A stretch of DNA of 64,000 nucleotides from Candidatus Solirubrobacter pratensis (GCF_000425945.1 NZ_AUEK01000008.1:1-64000); one strand, 5' to 3'. Counted from the stretch's first letter, positions 22,558 to 30,673 are shown. Translations and numbers: made by a program. The notes: generated by a model from the sequence alone, not told the origin.

Positions 22558-23615
22558 CTTCGCTGCTCGCGGGCAAGCGAATCGTGATCTGCGCCGGCTC
22601 GGGCGGAGTCGGCAAGACGACGACCGCCGCGGCGGTCGCGATGGGGATGGCCGAGCGGGGACTGCGGGTCGCCGTGGTGACGATCGACCCCGCGCGGCGG
22701 CTCGCGAACTCGCTCGGGCTCCAGGAGCTCGGCAACGAGCCGCGGCTGGTCGACCTCACACCGCACGGCATCGAGGCGCGAGGCGAGCTGTGGGCGATGA
22801 TGCTCGATGCCAAGCGGACGTTCGACGAGCTGATCGAGCGGCTCGCGCCGGACGAGCGCACGCGCGACGAGGTGCTCGCCAACCGGATCTACCAGCAACT
22901 CTCGAGCGCCGTGGCCGGCTCGCAGGAGTTCACGGCGATCGCGAAGCTCTACGAGCTCGACCAGGACCGCAGGTTCGACCTGCTCGTGCTCGACACGCCG
23001 CCGTCGCGCAACGCGCTGGACTTCCTCGACGCGCCGGACCGCCTGACGCGCTTCTTCCAGGGCCGCGCGCTGCGCCTGTTCCTGCGCCCGGCGGGCTTCG
23101 GCGGCAAGATCCTCGGACGCGGGACCGGCGTGGTGTTCTCCGTGCTGCAGCGGGTGACCGGCGTCGACCTGCTGCGCGACCTGTCGGTCTTCTTCCGCTC
23201 GCTCGGCGGGATGGTCGACGGGTTCACGGACCGCGCCCGGCGCGTGGGCGCGCTGCTGGAGGACCCGGCGACGACGTTCCTGATCGTGACCGCGCCGCGC
23301 CACGATCCGGTCGAGGAGGCGATCTTCTTCCACCGCAAGCTGCGCGCCGCCGGGATGCCGTTCGGCGGGCTGGTCGTCAACCGGCTGCACGTCGCGCCAC
23401 ACGGTCCCCTCCCGCCGGACCTCGGCGCGGCGCTGACCGCGCGGGTCGAGGCGGCGCTGGAGGACCTCAGCGCGCTGGCCGAGCGCGACGCCGCCAACGT
23501 CGAGCGGCTGCGGGCGGCGCTGGGCGACCCGGCGGCCGTGGTCCCGGAGCTCGACGACGACGTGCATGACGTCCAGGGGCTCGCGCTGGTGCGCGAGCAC
23601 CTCTTCGCGGACTGA
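22545..23615 (+). CDS. ArsA/GET3-like P-loop ATPase
   Basis: A 356-residue ATPase with the deviant Walker A motif GSGGVGKTTTAAAVA (residues 19-33) and the signature VVTIDPARRLANSLGL that defines the ArsA/GET3 group; DTPPSRNALDFLDAP is the Walker B/switch II region. A single ATPase copy is present, unlike the tandem E. coli ArsA, and no ArsB or ArsR is near, so arsenite export is not implied. Actinobacterial relatives usually come as two adjacent genes, but here only one is present. The start is GTG 22545 or ATG 22551; the latter may be reached by coupling to the leader ORF. Confidence 0.88.
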   Translation: MFMLTSLLAGKRIVICAGSGGVGKTTTAAAVAMGMAERGLRVAVVTIDPARRLANSLGLQELGNEPRLVDLTPHGIEARGELWAMMLDAKRTFDELIERLAPDERTRDEVLANRIYQQLSSAVAGSQEFTAIAKLYELDQDRRFDLLVLDTPPSRNALDFLDAPDRLTRFFQGRALRLFLRPAGFGGKILGRGTGVVFSVLQRVTGVDLLRDLSVFFRSLGGMVDGFTDRARRVGALLEDPATTFLIVTAPRHDPVEEAIFFHRKLRAAGMPFGGLVVNRLHVAPHGPLPPDLGAALTARVEAALEDLSALAERDAANVERLRAALGDPAAVVPELDDDVHDVQGLALVREHLFAD

Positions 23616-23618
23616 TCG

Positions 23619-24848
23619 CTACGCGAGCTGCTCCGGGACCGGCTCCTCGAGCAGGCCGTCGGCGAGGCGGCGCAGGCCGGGGTCGAGGTGGCCGCAGAGG
23701 ACGTCGCGCAGCACCGCCCGCAGGCAGCCGCCGAGCTCGGACACGAGCTGCTCGACCTCGGGCGTCGGGCGCACGAAGCCGGCCATCGCGGCGCGCTCGA
23801 GCGAGATCGCCTCGCGAACCCGCTGCTCGAGCCGGTGGCGCATGTCGCGCTCGGCGCAGATCGCGGCAAGGCGCTCGGCGAGATGGTCGTAGCCGGGCGA
23901 GTCGGTGTCGGCGAGCAGCGCGCGGCCGGCGAGCAGCCAGTCGGTCAGCGCGTCGACGGAGCTCCCGCGCTCGCAGCCGAGCTCGAACCGGCGCAGCGAC
24001 CAGGCCAGCTCGCCCGCGCGCGGCGTGCGGCGCGCCACGAGCGAGCAGAACGCGCGCAGCGGGTCCTCCTCCTCGGCGCTGAGCAGGCAGTCGCCGCCGG
24101 TGCGGCGGACGCCGCTGGCGAGCGCGATCGCGATCCACGCGCTGCCGTCGGTCCGGGCCCAGGCGGTCGGGCCGAGCGCGGGCTCGGCGTCGTCCCACAG
24201 CCGCAGCGCGGTCTGCAGGCGGCGCAGGCGACGACCCGCGGTCTCGAGCGCGTTGCCGTCCTCGAGCGCGAGCACCGCGACCGTCGCGTGGATGTCGTCG
24301 GTCAGCCCCGCCGGCGCGTCGGAGAGCGTGTGCGCGCGGACGAGCGAGAGCCCCTCGCCGAGCGGGACCTCGTCGGACTCGATCACGAGGCCCTCGACGG
24401 GGGTGAGCACGACCGAGAGCGTGCAGCCGGCGTACGCGGCCTCCTCGAGCTCGGCGTAGGCGGCCTCGAAGCGGTCGGGCTCGAAGACGAAGTCGGTGGC
24501 GTCCTGCCAGACCGCGGCGAGGAAGGCCTGCAGGGCGGCGTCAGCGTGCCCGCGCGCCGCGCCCTTGGGGACGCGGCGGCCGCGGCGGGTCAGATAGCCC
24601 GGCAGCTCCGGCAGCTGCGCGAGCTGCTGCGCGGCGGCGGGATAGGACGGAAGACGGGCGAGAACGCCGACGCGCTCGGCGATGAAGCGCCCGGTCAGCG
24701 GGCGGTAGCAGTAGAGCGGTGCGCTCGCCCGGCCTTGCTCGATGAGCTCGAATGGCACTTCCGCGCCGCCCGAGACCTCTTCGGCGAGCTGCCAGGCGGC
24801 CTCCTCGACAAAGGCGGCGAGAGAGTCGTGCAGCGCGCGGTTGTGCAT
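23619..24848 (-). CDS. Conserved protein of unknown function
   Basis: A 409-residue protein if the ATG at 24848 (MHNRALHDSLAAFVEEAAWQ) is used. It has no signal peptide or transmembrane segment. It is acidic, with many Leu/Ala/Glu helices and a recurrent middle section (CTLSVVLTPVEGLVIESDEV) that looks like a beta sheet. The C-terminal half includes LRRLQTALRLWDDAEPALGP and ends VPEQLA. I do not recognise a family with known function. It converges with the ArsA-like gene, leaving only 3 nt between the stop codons. Confidence 0.7.
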   Translation of the reverse strand: MHNRALHDSLAAFVEEAAWQLAEEVSGGAEVPFELIEQGRASAPLYCYRPLTGRFIAERVGVLARLPSYPAAAQQLAQLPELPGYLTRRGRRVPKGAARGHADAALQAFLAAVWQDATDFVFEPDRFEAAYAELEEAAYAGCTLSVVLTPVEGLVIESDEVPLGEGLSLVRAHTLSDAPAGLTDDIHATVAVLALEDGNALETAGRRLRRLQTALRLWDDAEPALGPTAWARTDGSAWIAIALASGVRRTGGDCLLSAEEEDPLRAFCSLVARRTPRAGELAWSLRRFELGCERGSSVDALTDWLLAGRALLADTDSPGYDHLAERLAAICAERDMRHRLEQRVREAISLERAAMAGFVRPTPEVEQLVSELGGCLRAVLRDVLCGHLDPGLRRLADGLLEEPVPEQLA

Positions 24849-24959
24849 GCGCGGCCGATTCGCCGCGCGCACGGACGGTCCTCCCGCGCGCACGCGGGAT
24901 TGCAGAGTCCAGCAGACGCCCCGGACGGAACCGGGCCGCGCGCAGCCTCGCGCGGGCGA

Positions 24960-25313
24960 TCAGGCGGCGACGGCGGCGGGCTCAGGCGTCTCGGCGCACT
25001 TGCCCGGCGCGCCCAGCCACTCGGTCCCGTACGTGCGCATGCTGTCGATGATCGGGACGAGCGCGCGGCCCTTCTCGGTCAGCGCGTACTCGACGCGCGG
25101 CGGGACCTCGGGGTACGTGCGGCGCTCGACGATCCGCTCCTCCTCGAGTGCGCGCAGGCGAAGGGAGAGCGTGCGGGGCGAGATGCCGCCCAGGGAGCGC
25201 TCCAGCTCGCAGAACCGGGACCGCCCTTCCGCGAGATCGCGGACGATCAGCAACGTCCACTTCCCGCACACGATGTCGGCGGTGCGGCAGACGGGGCAGT
25301 CGGGATCGGGCAT
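24960..25313 (-). CDS. HxlR-family transcriptional regulator
   Basis: A 117-residue winged-helix protein. Typical family text: CPVCRTADIVCGKWTLLIVR, FCELERSLGGISPRTLSLRL, YPEVPPRVEYALTEKGRALVPI. The Cys pair at the N-terminus (CPVC) plus a third Cys before GKW could sense thiol-active compounds, as in some HxlR members. It is probably leaderless or nearly so: TAGACT lies 9 nt before the ATG. A palindrome at 25347-25359 lies just upstream, as expected for autoregulation. No obvious divergent target gene is adjacent. Confidence 0.9.
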   Translation of the reverse strand: MPDPDCPVCRTADIVCGKWTLLIVRDLAEGRSRFCELERSLGGISPRTLSLRLRALEEERIVERRTYPEVPPRVEYALTEKGRALVPIIDSMRTYGTEWLGAPGKCAETPEPAAVAA

Positions 25314-25322
25314 CTCCCCCTC

Positions 25323-25328
25323 AGTCTA
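25323..25328 (-). promoter_or_regulatory. -10-like TAGACT before hxlR-type gene
   Basis: On the minus strand TAGACTGAGG lies 9 nt before the ATG at 25313, the same core (TAGACTNAG) as before rpoD, lon and the gene at 32112. The transcript would start at or very near the start codon. Confidence 0.4.
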
Positions 25329-25346
25329 CCGCAGTGCTTTACGAAC

Positions 25347-25359
25347 TGAAGTGACTTCA
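25347..25359. promoter_or_regulatory. Palindrome TGAAGT-G-ACTTCA, possible HxlR operator
   Basis: Perfect 6-bp arms around a single G, 34 bp upstream of the HxlR-family gene and overlapping where its -35 box would be. ACTT/AAGT half-sites are common in HxlR-type operators. Repression by overlap is the simplest reading. Confidence 0.45.
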
Positions 25360-25459
25360 TGGGCCAGGCCCGCCGGCCGGCGGTCGTGCCCTCGGAGGGA
25401 GGGCGGTGGGCTCGATGGCCCCGATCCACCGCCGCGCAGCGGGCCGCCCAGGCTGCGGC

Positions 25460-25870
25460 TCAGGCCGTCGCCGCCTCCAGCTCGCGCTGCTCGCCGATCG
25501 CGATCTTCTTCGGCTGCAGCCGGTCGGGCCTGGGGACGATCAGCGAGAGCACGCCGTTCTCCATGCTCGCCGTGATGCTGTCGGGGTCGACCCCTCTGGG
25601 CACCCGGAACGTGCGCTCGAAGGCCCCGAAAGTGCGCTCGGCGTGCGCCCATGTCGTGCCGTCCTCGAGCTGCGGGCGCTTGCGCGCGCCGCGGACGGTG
25701 AGGGCGTCGTTCGCGAGCTCGATGTCGATGTCATCGGTCGTCAGCCCGGGCAGATCCAAGGTGAGCACCAGATCGCCGCCGCTGACGGACACGTCCACCG
25801 GCGGCAGAAACGCAGAGCCGCGCGGCAAGGGCGCGAAGGGGAACGAGGCGAACGGATCGCTCCACAGCAT
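25460..25870 (-). CDS. Small heat-shock protein, Hsp20/alpha-crystallin family
   Basis: A 136-residue protein. The alpha-crystallin domain runs from about 24 to 118 (PPVDVSVSGGDLVLTLDLPG through GVLSLIVPRP), with the family motif SMENGVLSLIVPRP. The short N-terminal arm is Phe/Pro-rich (DPFASFPFAPLPRG), as usual for the oligomerising region. It acts as an ATP-independent holdase. AAAGGAGG precedes the ATG, a strong ribosome-binding site. It has a consensus promoter 60-90 bp upstream and is divergent from an alternative sigma factor gene. Confidence 0.93.
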   Translation of the reverse strand: MLWSDPFASFPFAPLPRGSAFLPPVDVSVSGGDLVLTLDLPGLTTDDIDIELANDALTVRGARKRPQLEDGTTWAHAERTFGAFERTFRVPRGVDPDSITASMENGVLSLIVPRPDRLQPKKIAIGEQRELEAATA

Positions 25871-25933
25871 CTTCGGAGGCTTCCTCCTTTCGGTGTCGAC
25901 TCGTCTCCTCGGGGGGAGACCCTTCCGCTTCGG

Positions 25934-25962
25934 GTACTAAGACGGGTCGCCGGGAGTGTCAA
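25934..25962 (-). promoter_or_regulatory. Promoter of hsp20
   Basis: On the minus strand TTGACA (25957-25962), a 17-bp spacer, and TAGTAC (25934-25939). The -35 box is a perfect consensus. No HAIR or CIRCE repeat is visible here, so regulation seems to differ from lon. The -35 hexamer ends 10 bp before the ATG of the divergent sigma gene, so polymerase binding at one promoter should hinder the other. Confidence 0.6.
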
Positions 25963-25972
25963 CCCCGCCAAG

Positions 25973-26866
25973 ATGAATCACGTGATCGAGCACGAGGACG
26001 ACATCGGCCGCGGGCAGTGCCTGGATCGCGAGCTCGCGTCGGATCTCGGCCGGCGGCGTCCGTCGCGGTCGCCGGGCGCGATGCGCTACGCCGACGCGCT
26101 CGAGCACCGCGCGCTGCTCGCGCCGGACGCCGAGCTGCAGCTCGCGCGGCGTGCGAAGGCGGGTGACGACAGCGCGCGGGCGCAGCTGGTGGAGGCGTTC
26201 ATGCCGCTGATCGCGACGACGGCGCGGACCTATCGCGGCGCGCACGTCGAGCGCCTGGAGCTGTTGCAGGAAGGCGTCGTCGGGCTCTTGCGCGCGCTCG
26301 AGGGCTACGAGCCGGATCGCGGGATCCCGTTCTGGGGCTACGCCTCCTGGTGGGTCCGGCACGCGATGCAGCAGCTGGTGTCCGAGCTCGCGCGCCCCGT
26401 CGTGCTCTCCGATCGCGCGATGCGGCATCTGGCGAAGCTGCGCGAGGCGCTCGAGCGCGACGGCGAGGCGAGCCCGGCCATGCTCGCCGAGCGGGCGGCC
26501 CTGAGCATCGAGCAGGTCGAGCAGCTGCTGGCCACCGAGCGCCCGGCGCGCTCGCTCGATGAACCGGCCGGCGGCGCGCTCGGCAGCCTCGGCGAGCTGC
26601 TCGTCGACCCGCTCGCCGAAGGCGAGTACGAGCGCGTCCTCGCGGCGATCGAGGTCGAAGAGCTCCACGCGCTGCTGGCCGGGCTCTCGGACCGCGAACG
26701 CGACGTCCTGCGCGCCCGCTACGGACTCGACGGCGAGGAGGAGTCGCTGCGCGACGTCGGCGCGCGGCTCGGCGTGAGCGCCGAGCGCGTGCGCCAGATC
26801 GAGCGCCGCGCACTGGCGAAGCTGGCGGCGGAGGCCGGCGTTGACGATCCGGGGCGCGCGGCTTAG
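25973..26866 (+). CDS. Alternative sigma-70 family factor (group 2/3)
   Basis: A 297-residue sigma factor with regions 1.2 to 4: ELQLARRAKAGDDSARAQLV, then LELLQEGVVGLLRALEGYEP and FWGYASWWVRHAMQQLV (region 2), a region 3 with SPAMLAERAALSIEQVEQLL, and region 4 with LSDRERDVLRARYGL and SAERVRQIERRALAKL. It lacks the long acidic N-terminus of the principal sigma encoded at 30802-31902. Divergent placement from hsp20 suggests a stress role. The ATG at 25973 fits the family start poorly (about 50 extra residues), so a start nearer 26080 is possible. Confidence 0.88.
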   Translation: MNHVIEHEDDIGRGQCLDRELASDLGRRRPSRSPGAMRYADALEHRALLAPDAELQLARRAKAGDDSARAQLVEAFMPLIATTARTYRGAHVERLELLQEGVVGLLRALEGYEPDRGIPFWGYASWWVRHAMQQLVSELARPVVLSDRAMRHLAKLREALERDGEASPAMLAERAALSIEQVEQLLATERPARSLDEPAGGALGSLGELLVDPLAEGEYERVLAAIEVEELHALLAGLSDRERDVLRARYGLDGEEESLRDVGARLGVSAERVRQIERRALAKLAAEAGVDDPGRAA

Positions 26867-26910
26867 TCCACTTCGCAGAGACACCGACCATGGAAGGAGG
26901 ACCGAGACCG

Positions 26911-27150
26911 ATGCACGCTCTTCATCCGCCGCCGCGCCAACTGCTGCGCGCCGCCATGCTGGCGCTCCTGCTGGCGTTCGCGATGGCGCTCATGTCCGCC
27001 GACCTCGGTGCCCTGCGCGTGAGCCTGCCGGGCGGCGGGGGCGGCGGCACCGCGAGCGGCGGCACCGCGGCCGAGACGTCCCCGCCCGCCGGTCCGGCGA
27101 GTTGGGTGCGCGACCCGATGACGCCGCCGACGATCCTCCTCGCCCGCTAG
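26911..27150 (+). CDS. Small membrane or secreted protein, unknown function
   Basis: A 79-residue protein. The ATG at 26911 is preferred because GGAAGGAGG lies just upstream; the ATG at 26890 contains part of that site. It has one hydrophobic helix (LLRAAMLALLLAFAMALMSA), then a Gly/Ala/Ser/Thr-rich stretch and a short tail ending TILLAR. It could be a signal-anchored peptide. It lies 44 nt after the alternative sigma gene on the same strand and may be cotranscribed. No family recognised. Confidence 0.55.
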   Translation: MHALHPPPRQLLRAAMLALLLAFAMALMSADLGALRVSLPGGGGGGTASGGTAAETSPPAGPASWVRDPMTPPTILLAR

Positions 27151-27224
27151 TTCGCGCAGACGGCCGTCGCGCGCGGCGATCCGGCCGTCACCTCGTCGCC
27201 GCGGGGCCTCGCCATCGCGCGGGC

Positions 27225-28115
27225 TCAGCCGAGCGCGACCTCGACGTCGCGCTCCTCGGCCCCGCGGACGAGGCGGAGCGTGACCGTTGCCGGCGCGCCG
27301 TCGAGGGCGTCGAAGAGGTCGTCGACCGCGGCGACGTCCTTGCCGGCGGCGGCCACGATCAGGTCGCCCCGCTCGATCCCCGCGCGCGCGGCGGGCGAGT
27401 CGTCCACGACGCCGCGGACGAGCACGCCGTCGCGCTCCGGGAGCCCCACCGCGGCGCGCAGCTTGCGGGCTGAGCGTGGGTGCGCGAGTGCGACGCCGAG
27501 CCGCGGCCGCTCGGCGGCCTCCCCACGAGCGAGCGCGTCGACGCGCCGCCGCAGCGCGTCATCGGCGGGCACCGCGAGGATCAGCCCGCCCTCGCGCCGG
27601 ACCGCGTTCAAGCCGAGCAGGCGCCCATCGGAATCGACGAGCGGACCACCGGACGAGCCGCGCGGCAGCGGTGCCGAGTGCTCTATCGAGCCGGGGATCC
27701 GCCGCCCGCGCGGCCCGCGGAACGAGCGGCCGGTCGCGGTCACGAGGCCGAACGTCGTCCGCAGGCCGTGACCGCCGGGATTGGCCAGCGCGAGCACCGG
27801 CGTACCCACCGACAGCTGCACGACGGCGTCGGCATCCCACTCGACCACCGGCGCGTCGCCCGTCTCCGTCTCCACGACGGCGACGTCCAGGTCCGTGTCG
27901 GCGCCGAGCACGCGCCCGGCGGCAATGCGCCCGTCGGCGAACGTGACCGTCGCCTCGTCGCCGCGGAGCACGTGCGCCGCGGTCAGGACCCGCCCCTCGC
28001 CGATCACCACGCCGGACCCGCGGGCCCAGCCGCGCCCGAGCCCGACCACCGCGGGTCCGACCCGCTCGGCCACCCCGGCAACCGCCTCCTGGATCGCTTC
28101 CAGAACCTGATTCAT
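27225..28115 (-). CDS. HtrA-like trypsin-fold serine protease with PDZ domain
   Basis: A 296-residue protein using the ATG at 28115, which has GGAG 8 nt upstream; an ATG 33 nt further up lacks a ribosome-binding site. The triad is visible: His48 in VLTAAHV, Asp77 in TDLDVAV, Ser155 in GSSGGPLVD. A PDZ domain occupies about 200-290 (RDGVLVRGVVDDSPAARAG). No signal peptide or membrane helix is present, so it seems cytoplasmic, unlike most actinobacterial HtrA. It is divergent from an HxlR-type regulator, with a strong palindrome between the two. Confidence 0.9.
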   Translation of the reverse strand: MNQVLEAIQEAVAGVAERVGPAVVGLGRGWARGSGVVIGEGRVLTAAHVLRGDEATVTFADGRIAAGRVLGADTDLDVAVVETETGDAPVVEWDADAVVQLSVGTPVLALANPGGHGLRTTFGLVTATGRSFRGPRGRRIPGSIEHSAPLPRGSSGGPLVDSDGRLLGLNAVRREGGLILAVPADDALRRRVDALARGEAAERPRLGVALAHPRSARKLRAAVGLPERDGVLVRGVVDDSPAARAGIERGDLIVAAAGKDVAAVDDLFDALDGAPATVTLRLVRGAEERDVEVALG

Positions 28116-28133
28116 CGCTCGCGCTCCATAGTC

Positions 28134-28150
28134 ACTTGCAAACTGCAAGT
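28134..28150. promoter_or_regulatory. Palindrome ACTTGCA-AAC-TGCAAGT, probable operator
   Basis: Perfect 7-bp arms with a 3-bp centre, located 18 bp upstream of the HtrA-like start and 110 bp upstream of the HxlR-like start. The outer ACTT/AAGT halves fit HxlR-type operators. It most likely controls the protease gene, the regulator or both. Confidence 0.6.
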
Positions 28151-28259
28151 CACCGTATCAGAGCCGCACGATGCGCGCGGCGGCAGAGACCGGAGACGCG
28201 GTGCCCGGCTCGCAGACCGCAGGCGACATCCCCGGCCCGGCGGTACGCTGCGTTGCGCG

Positions 28260-28694
28260 ATGAAACGCCGCCGCTCCAGCGCTCCCACCACGCCCCTCGC
28301 GGACGCCCTGGCACGCGTCGGCGACCGCTGGACCCTGCTCGTCGTCGCCGCTCTCCTCGAAGGCCCCAAGCGCTTCAACGAGCTGCAGGAGGAGCTGGCG
28401 GGGATCGCTCCCAACGTCCTCTCCGCCCGCCTGAAGGCGCTGACCGAGCAGGCGCTCGTGGTCGCGCAGCCCTACTCGGAGCGCCCGCCGCGGTTCGCGT
28501 ACGAGCTCTCCGAGTCGGGCCGAGAGCTCGCCGGCGCGCTGCGGCTGCTCGCCGACTGGGGCGCGCGCACCGGCGCCGGCGCGGAGCCGTACCGCCACGA
28601 GACGTGTGGCTCCGCGTTGGAGGCGCGCTGGTGGTGTCCCACGTGCGGGGTCGTCGTGGACGACCCCGACGAGGACGACCTCGTCTACGTCTGA
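28260..28694 (+). CDS. HxlR-family regulator with C-terminal zinc-ribbon-like tail
   Basis: A 144-residue protein. Winged-helix domain about 8-100 (ADALARVGDRWTLLVVAALL, KRFNELQEELAGIAPNVLSA, YSERPPRFAYELSESGRELA). Unusual for the family, the C-terminus carries HETCGSALEARWWCPTCGVV, three Cys and one His that could bind zinc, then an acidic end (DDPDEDDLVYV). It is divergent from the HtrA-like protease and is probably its regulator. The stop is 6 nt from the convergent AIM24 gene. Confidence 0.88.
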   Translation: MKRRRSSAPTTPLADALARVGDRWTLLVVAALLEGPKRFNELQEELAGIAPNVLSARLKALTEQALVVAQPYSERPPRFAYELSESGRELAGALRLLADWGARTGAGAEPYRHETCGSALEARWWCPTCGVVVDDPDEDDLVYV

Positions 28695-28700
28695 CCGGCC

Positions 28701-29414
28701 TCAGCCGTTCAGGAGCGAGCCCAGGCCGCGGGAGCTCGAGCCCGAGCCCTGGGACGCCGCTTCCACGCGCCCCTCGGACGGCTGCACGAGCACCCAGCCC
28801 TCGCCGGCGAACGACATCTGGATCGACTCGCCGGACGCCCGGCCGATCAGGTTCTTCATCTTGAAGTCCGTCCTGATCCCGGTCGTGACGCCCGAGGACC
28901 AGGTGATCGCGGCCTGGACGTCGGCGAACGTCGGCGCCGCGGCGACGTCGAGCCGCACCGGCGGCCCGTCGGAGATGATCGCGACCCAGCCCGTGCCGTG
29001 CAGGCTCATGTTGAAGAGCCCGCCGCCCATCATCCCGCTGGCGCCCTCGACGCGCTTGATGTCCCAGTCGATGCCCGAGTCGAACGCGAGCAGGTTCGGC
29101 CCGTTGACCGTGATGAGGTCGTTCTCGAGGTAGAGCAGGTGGATGTCCTGCGCGGTGTCGGCCAGGAAGACCTCGCCCGAGCCCGTCACCTTCATCAGCT
29201 CGATGCCCTCGCCGGACACCGCCTTCTTGAGCATCCGTCCAAGACCGCCCGACCCGGCATGCTCGAACGCGACGTCGCCTTGATAGGCGACCATCGAGCC
29301 GAGCTTGGCCTGGATCGTGACCGCTTCGAGCCGGACCTTGAGCAGCTTGGAGTTCTGAAGCGCGAAGGCGTCCTGCGACTGCGTCTCATTGAACTGCGCG
29401 AGCGTGGTCTGCAT
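28701..29414 (-). CDS. AIM24/TIGR00266-type family protein
   Basis: A 237-residue protein of the AIM24 superfamily, a beta-sandwich related to yeast mitochondrial Aim24 and bacterial homologues of unknown role. Family text includes AKLGSMVAYQGDVAFEHAG, GRMLKKAVSGEGIELMKVTG and GSGEVFLADTAQDIHLLYLE. The C-terminus is a Gly/Ser-rich tail ending SLLNG. It has no signal peptide. A single copy is present, whereas many actinobacteria carry two or three in tandem. Confidence 0.88.
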   Translation of the reverse strand: MQTTLAQFNETQSQDAFALQNSKLLKVRLEAVTIQAKLGSMVAYQGDVAFEHAGSGGLGRMLKKAVSGEGIELMKVTGSGEVFLADTAQDIHLLYLENDLITVNGPNLLAFDSGIDWDIKRVEGASGMMGGGLFNMSLHGTGWVAIISDGPPVRLDVAAAPTFADVQAAITWSSGVTTGIRTDFKMKNLIGRASGESIQMSFAGEGWVLVQPSEGRVEAASQGSGSSSRGLGSLLNG

Positions 29415-29455
29415 GGCGCCGAAGCCTGTCCGGCGCCATCGCTTTCGTCAAGCTC

Positions 29456-30673
29456 TCATGAAAACATCCCCGGCGGCGGAGCCGACGGGGGCGGCGGCGC
29501 GGACGGCGTCGCAGGGACGGAGACCGGCGCCGGGGGCGCGGGCGGCGTCACGGTCGCGGTGTACTCCGGCTCGGCCGGAGCGCCCGGCGTGGGAAGCGGG
29601 CCCTCTGCGGCGACCATGAGCTTGAAGTCGTGCGGCGACGTCGCGGCGCGCATCGCCTCCTCGAACGTGATCCGTCCCGCGCGCAGGTGCTTGAGCAGGT
29701 GCTGGTCGAAGGTCTGCATGCCGTAGTACGCGCCCTCGGCGACGACCTCCGGCAGCTGGCCCGTCAGCTTCGGGTCCAGGATCATGTCGTGCACGCGGCC
29801 GGTCATGACCATGATCTCGCAGCACGCGACGCGGCCGTGCCCGTCCGTGGTGCGCACGAGCCGCTGGGAGACGATCCCCTTCAGCGTGCCGGCGATCATC
29901 GCGCGCGCCTGCTGCTGCTGGTGCGGCGGGAAGAAGTCGATGATCCGGTTGACGGTCTCGGGCGCGTCGACGGTGTGCAGCGTCGAGAGCACGAGGTGCC
30001 CGGTCTCCGCCGCCGACAGCGCGGTGTGGACGGTCTCCTCGTCGCGCATCTCGCCGACGAGGATCACGTCGGGATCCTGGCGCAGGACACGGCGCAGCGC
30101 GCGCTTGAACGACGCGGTGTCCTGCCCGACCTCGCGCTGGTTGACGATCGAGTTGCGGTCGCGGTGCAGGAACTCGATCGGGTCCTCGATCGTGACGATG
30201 TGCTTGTGCATCGTCCGGTTCATGTGGTCGATCATCGCGGCGAGCGTGGTCGACTTGCCCGAGCCGGTCGTGCCGGTCAGCAGGATGATCCCGCGCTCCT
30301 CCTCGGCGAGCGCCGTGACCGCCTCAGGCAGCCCGAGCTCGTCGACGGACTTGATCACGACCGGGATCGCGCGCATGACGATCGAGACCGATCCGCGCTG
30401 CAGGAACGCGTTGACGCGGAAGCGCCCGAGCCCCTCGACGGAGTACGAGAAGTCGACCTCGTTGTCGGCCTCGAACTCGGCCAGCTTGTCCTGGTCCTCG
30501 AGCATCTGCGCGAGCGCGGTGCGCGTGTCCTCAGGGAACAGCCGCTCGGTCCCCGGGATCGGCTCGAGGTGCCCGTGCAGCCGGATGAGCGGATACGACG
30601 GGACCTTGAGGTGCAGGTCGGAGCCCTCCGCGGCGATGAGATAGCGCAGGGCATGGTCGAGATCAAAAGCCAT
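29456..30673 (-). CDS. pilT: PilT-like twitching-motility ATPase
   Basis: A 405-residue hexameric ATPase, assigned from the ATG at 30673 (MAFDLDHALRYL); an upstream ATG at 30724 would add 17 residues. It has the PilT N-terminal domain (AAEGSDLHLKVPSYPLIRLH), Walker A GTTGSGKSTT, Asp box IVTIEDPIEF, Walker B DPDVILVGEMRDEET and His box HLVLSTLHTVDAPETV. The C-terminal 60 residues form a Pro/Ala tail not found in classical PilT. Retraction ATPases work with type IV pili, but no pilin or PilB gene is in the window. It lies directly downstream of rpoD. Confidence 0.92.
   Translation of the reverse strand: MAFDLDHALRYLIAAEGSDLHLKVPSYPLIRLHGHLEPIPGTERLFPEDTRTALAQMLEDQDKLAEFEADNEVDFSYSVEGLGRFRVNAFLQRGSVSIVMRAIPVVIKSVDELGLPEAVTALAEEERGIILLTGTTGSGKSTTLAAMIDHMNRTMHKHIVTIEDPIEFLHRDRNSIVNQREVGQDTASFKRALRRVLRQDPDVILVGEMRDEETVHTALSAAETGHLVLSTLHTVDAPETVNRIIDFFPPHQQQQARAMIAGTLKGIVSQRLVRTTDGHGRVACCEIMVMTGRVHDMILDPKLTGQLPEVVAEGAYYGMQTFDQHLLKHLRAGRITFEEAMRAATSPHDFKLMVAAEGPLPTPGAPAEPEYTATVTPPAPPAPVSVPATPSAPPPPSAPPPGMFS

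Noticed and set aside
22545..23615. Arsenic-resistance operon
   Set aside because: Only one ArsA-like ATPase; no ArsB, ArsC, ArsD or ArsR nearby. Family membership does not imply arsenite transport.
25370..25383. CCGCCGGCCGGCGG palindrome as a terminator after hsp20
   Set aside because: It is self-complementary but lies 77 bp past the hsp20 stop, has no loop of its own and no U-tract; too GC-simple to call.
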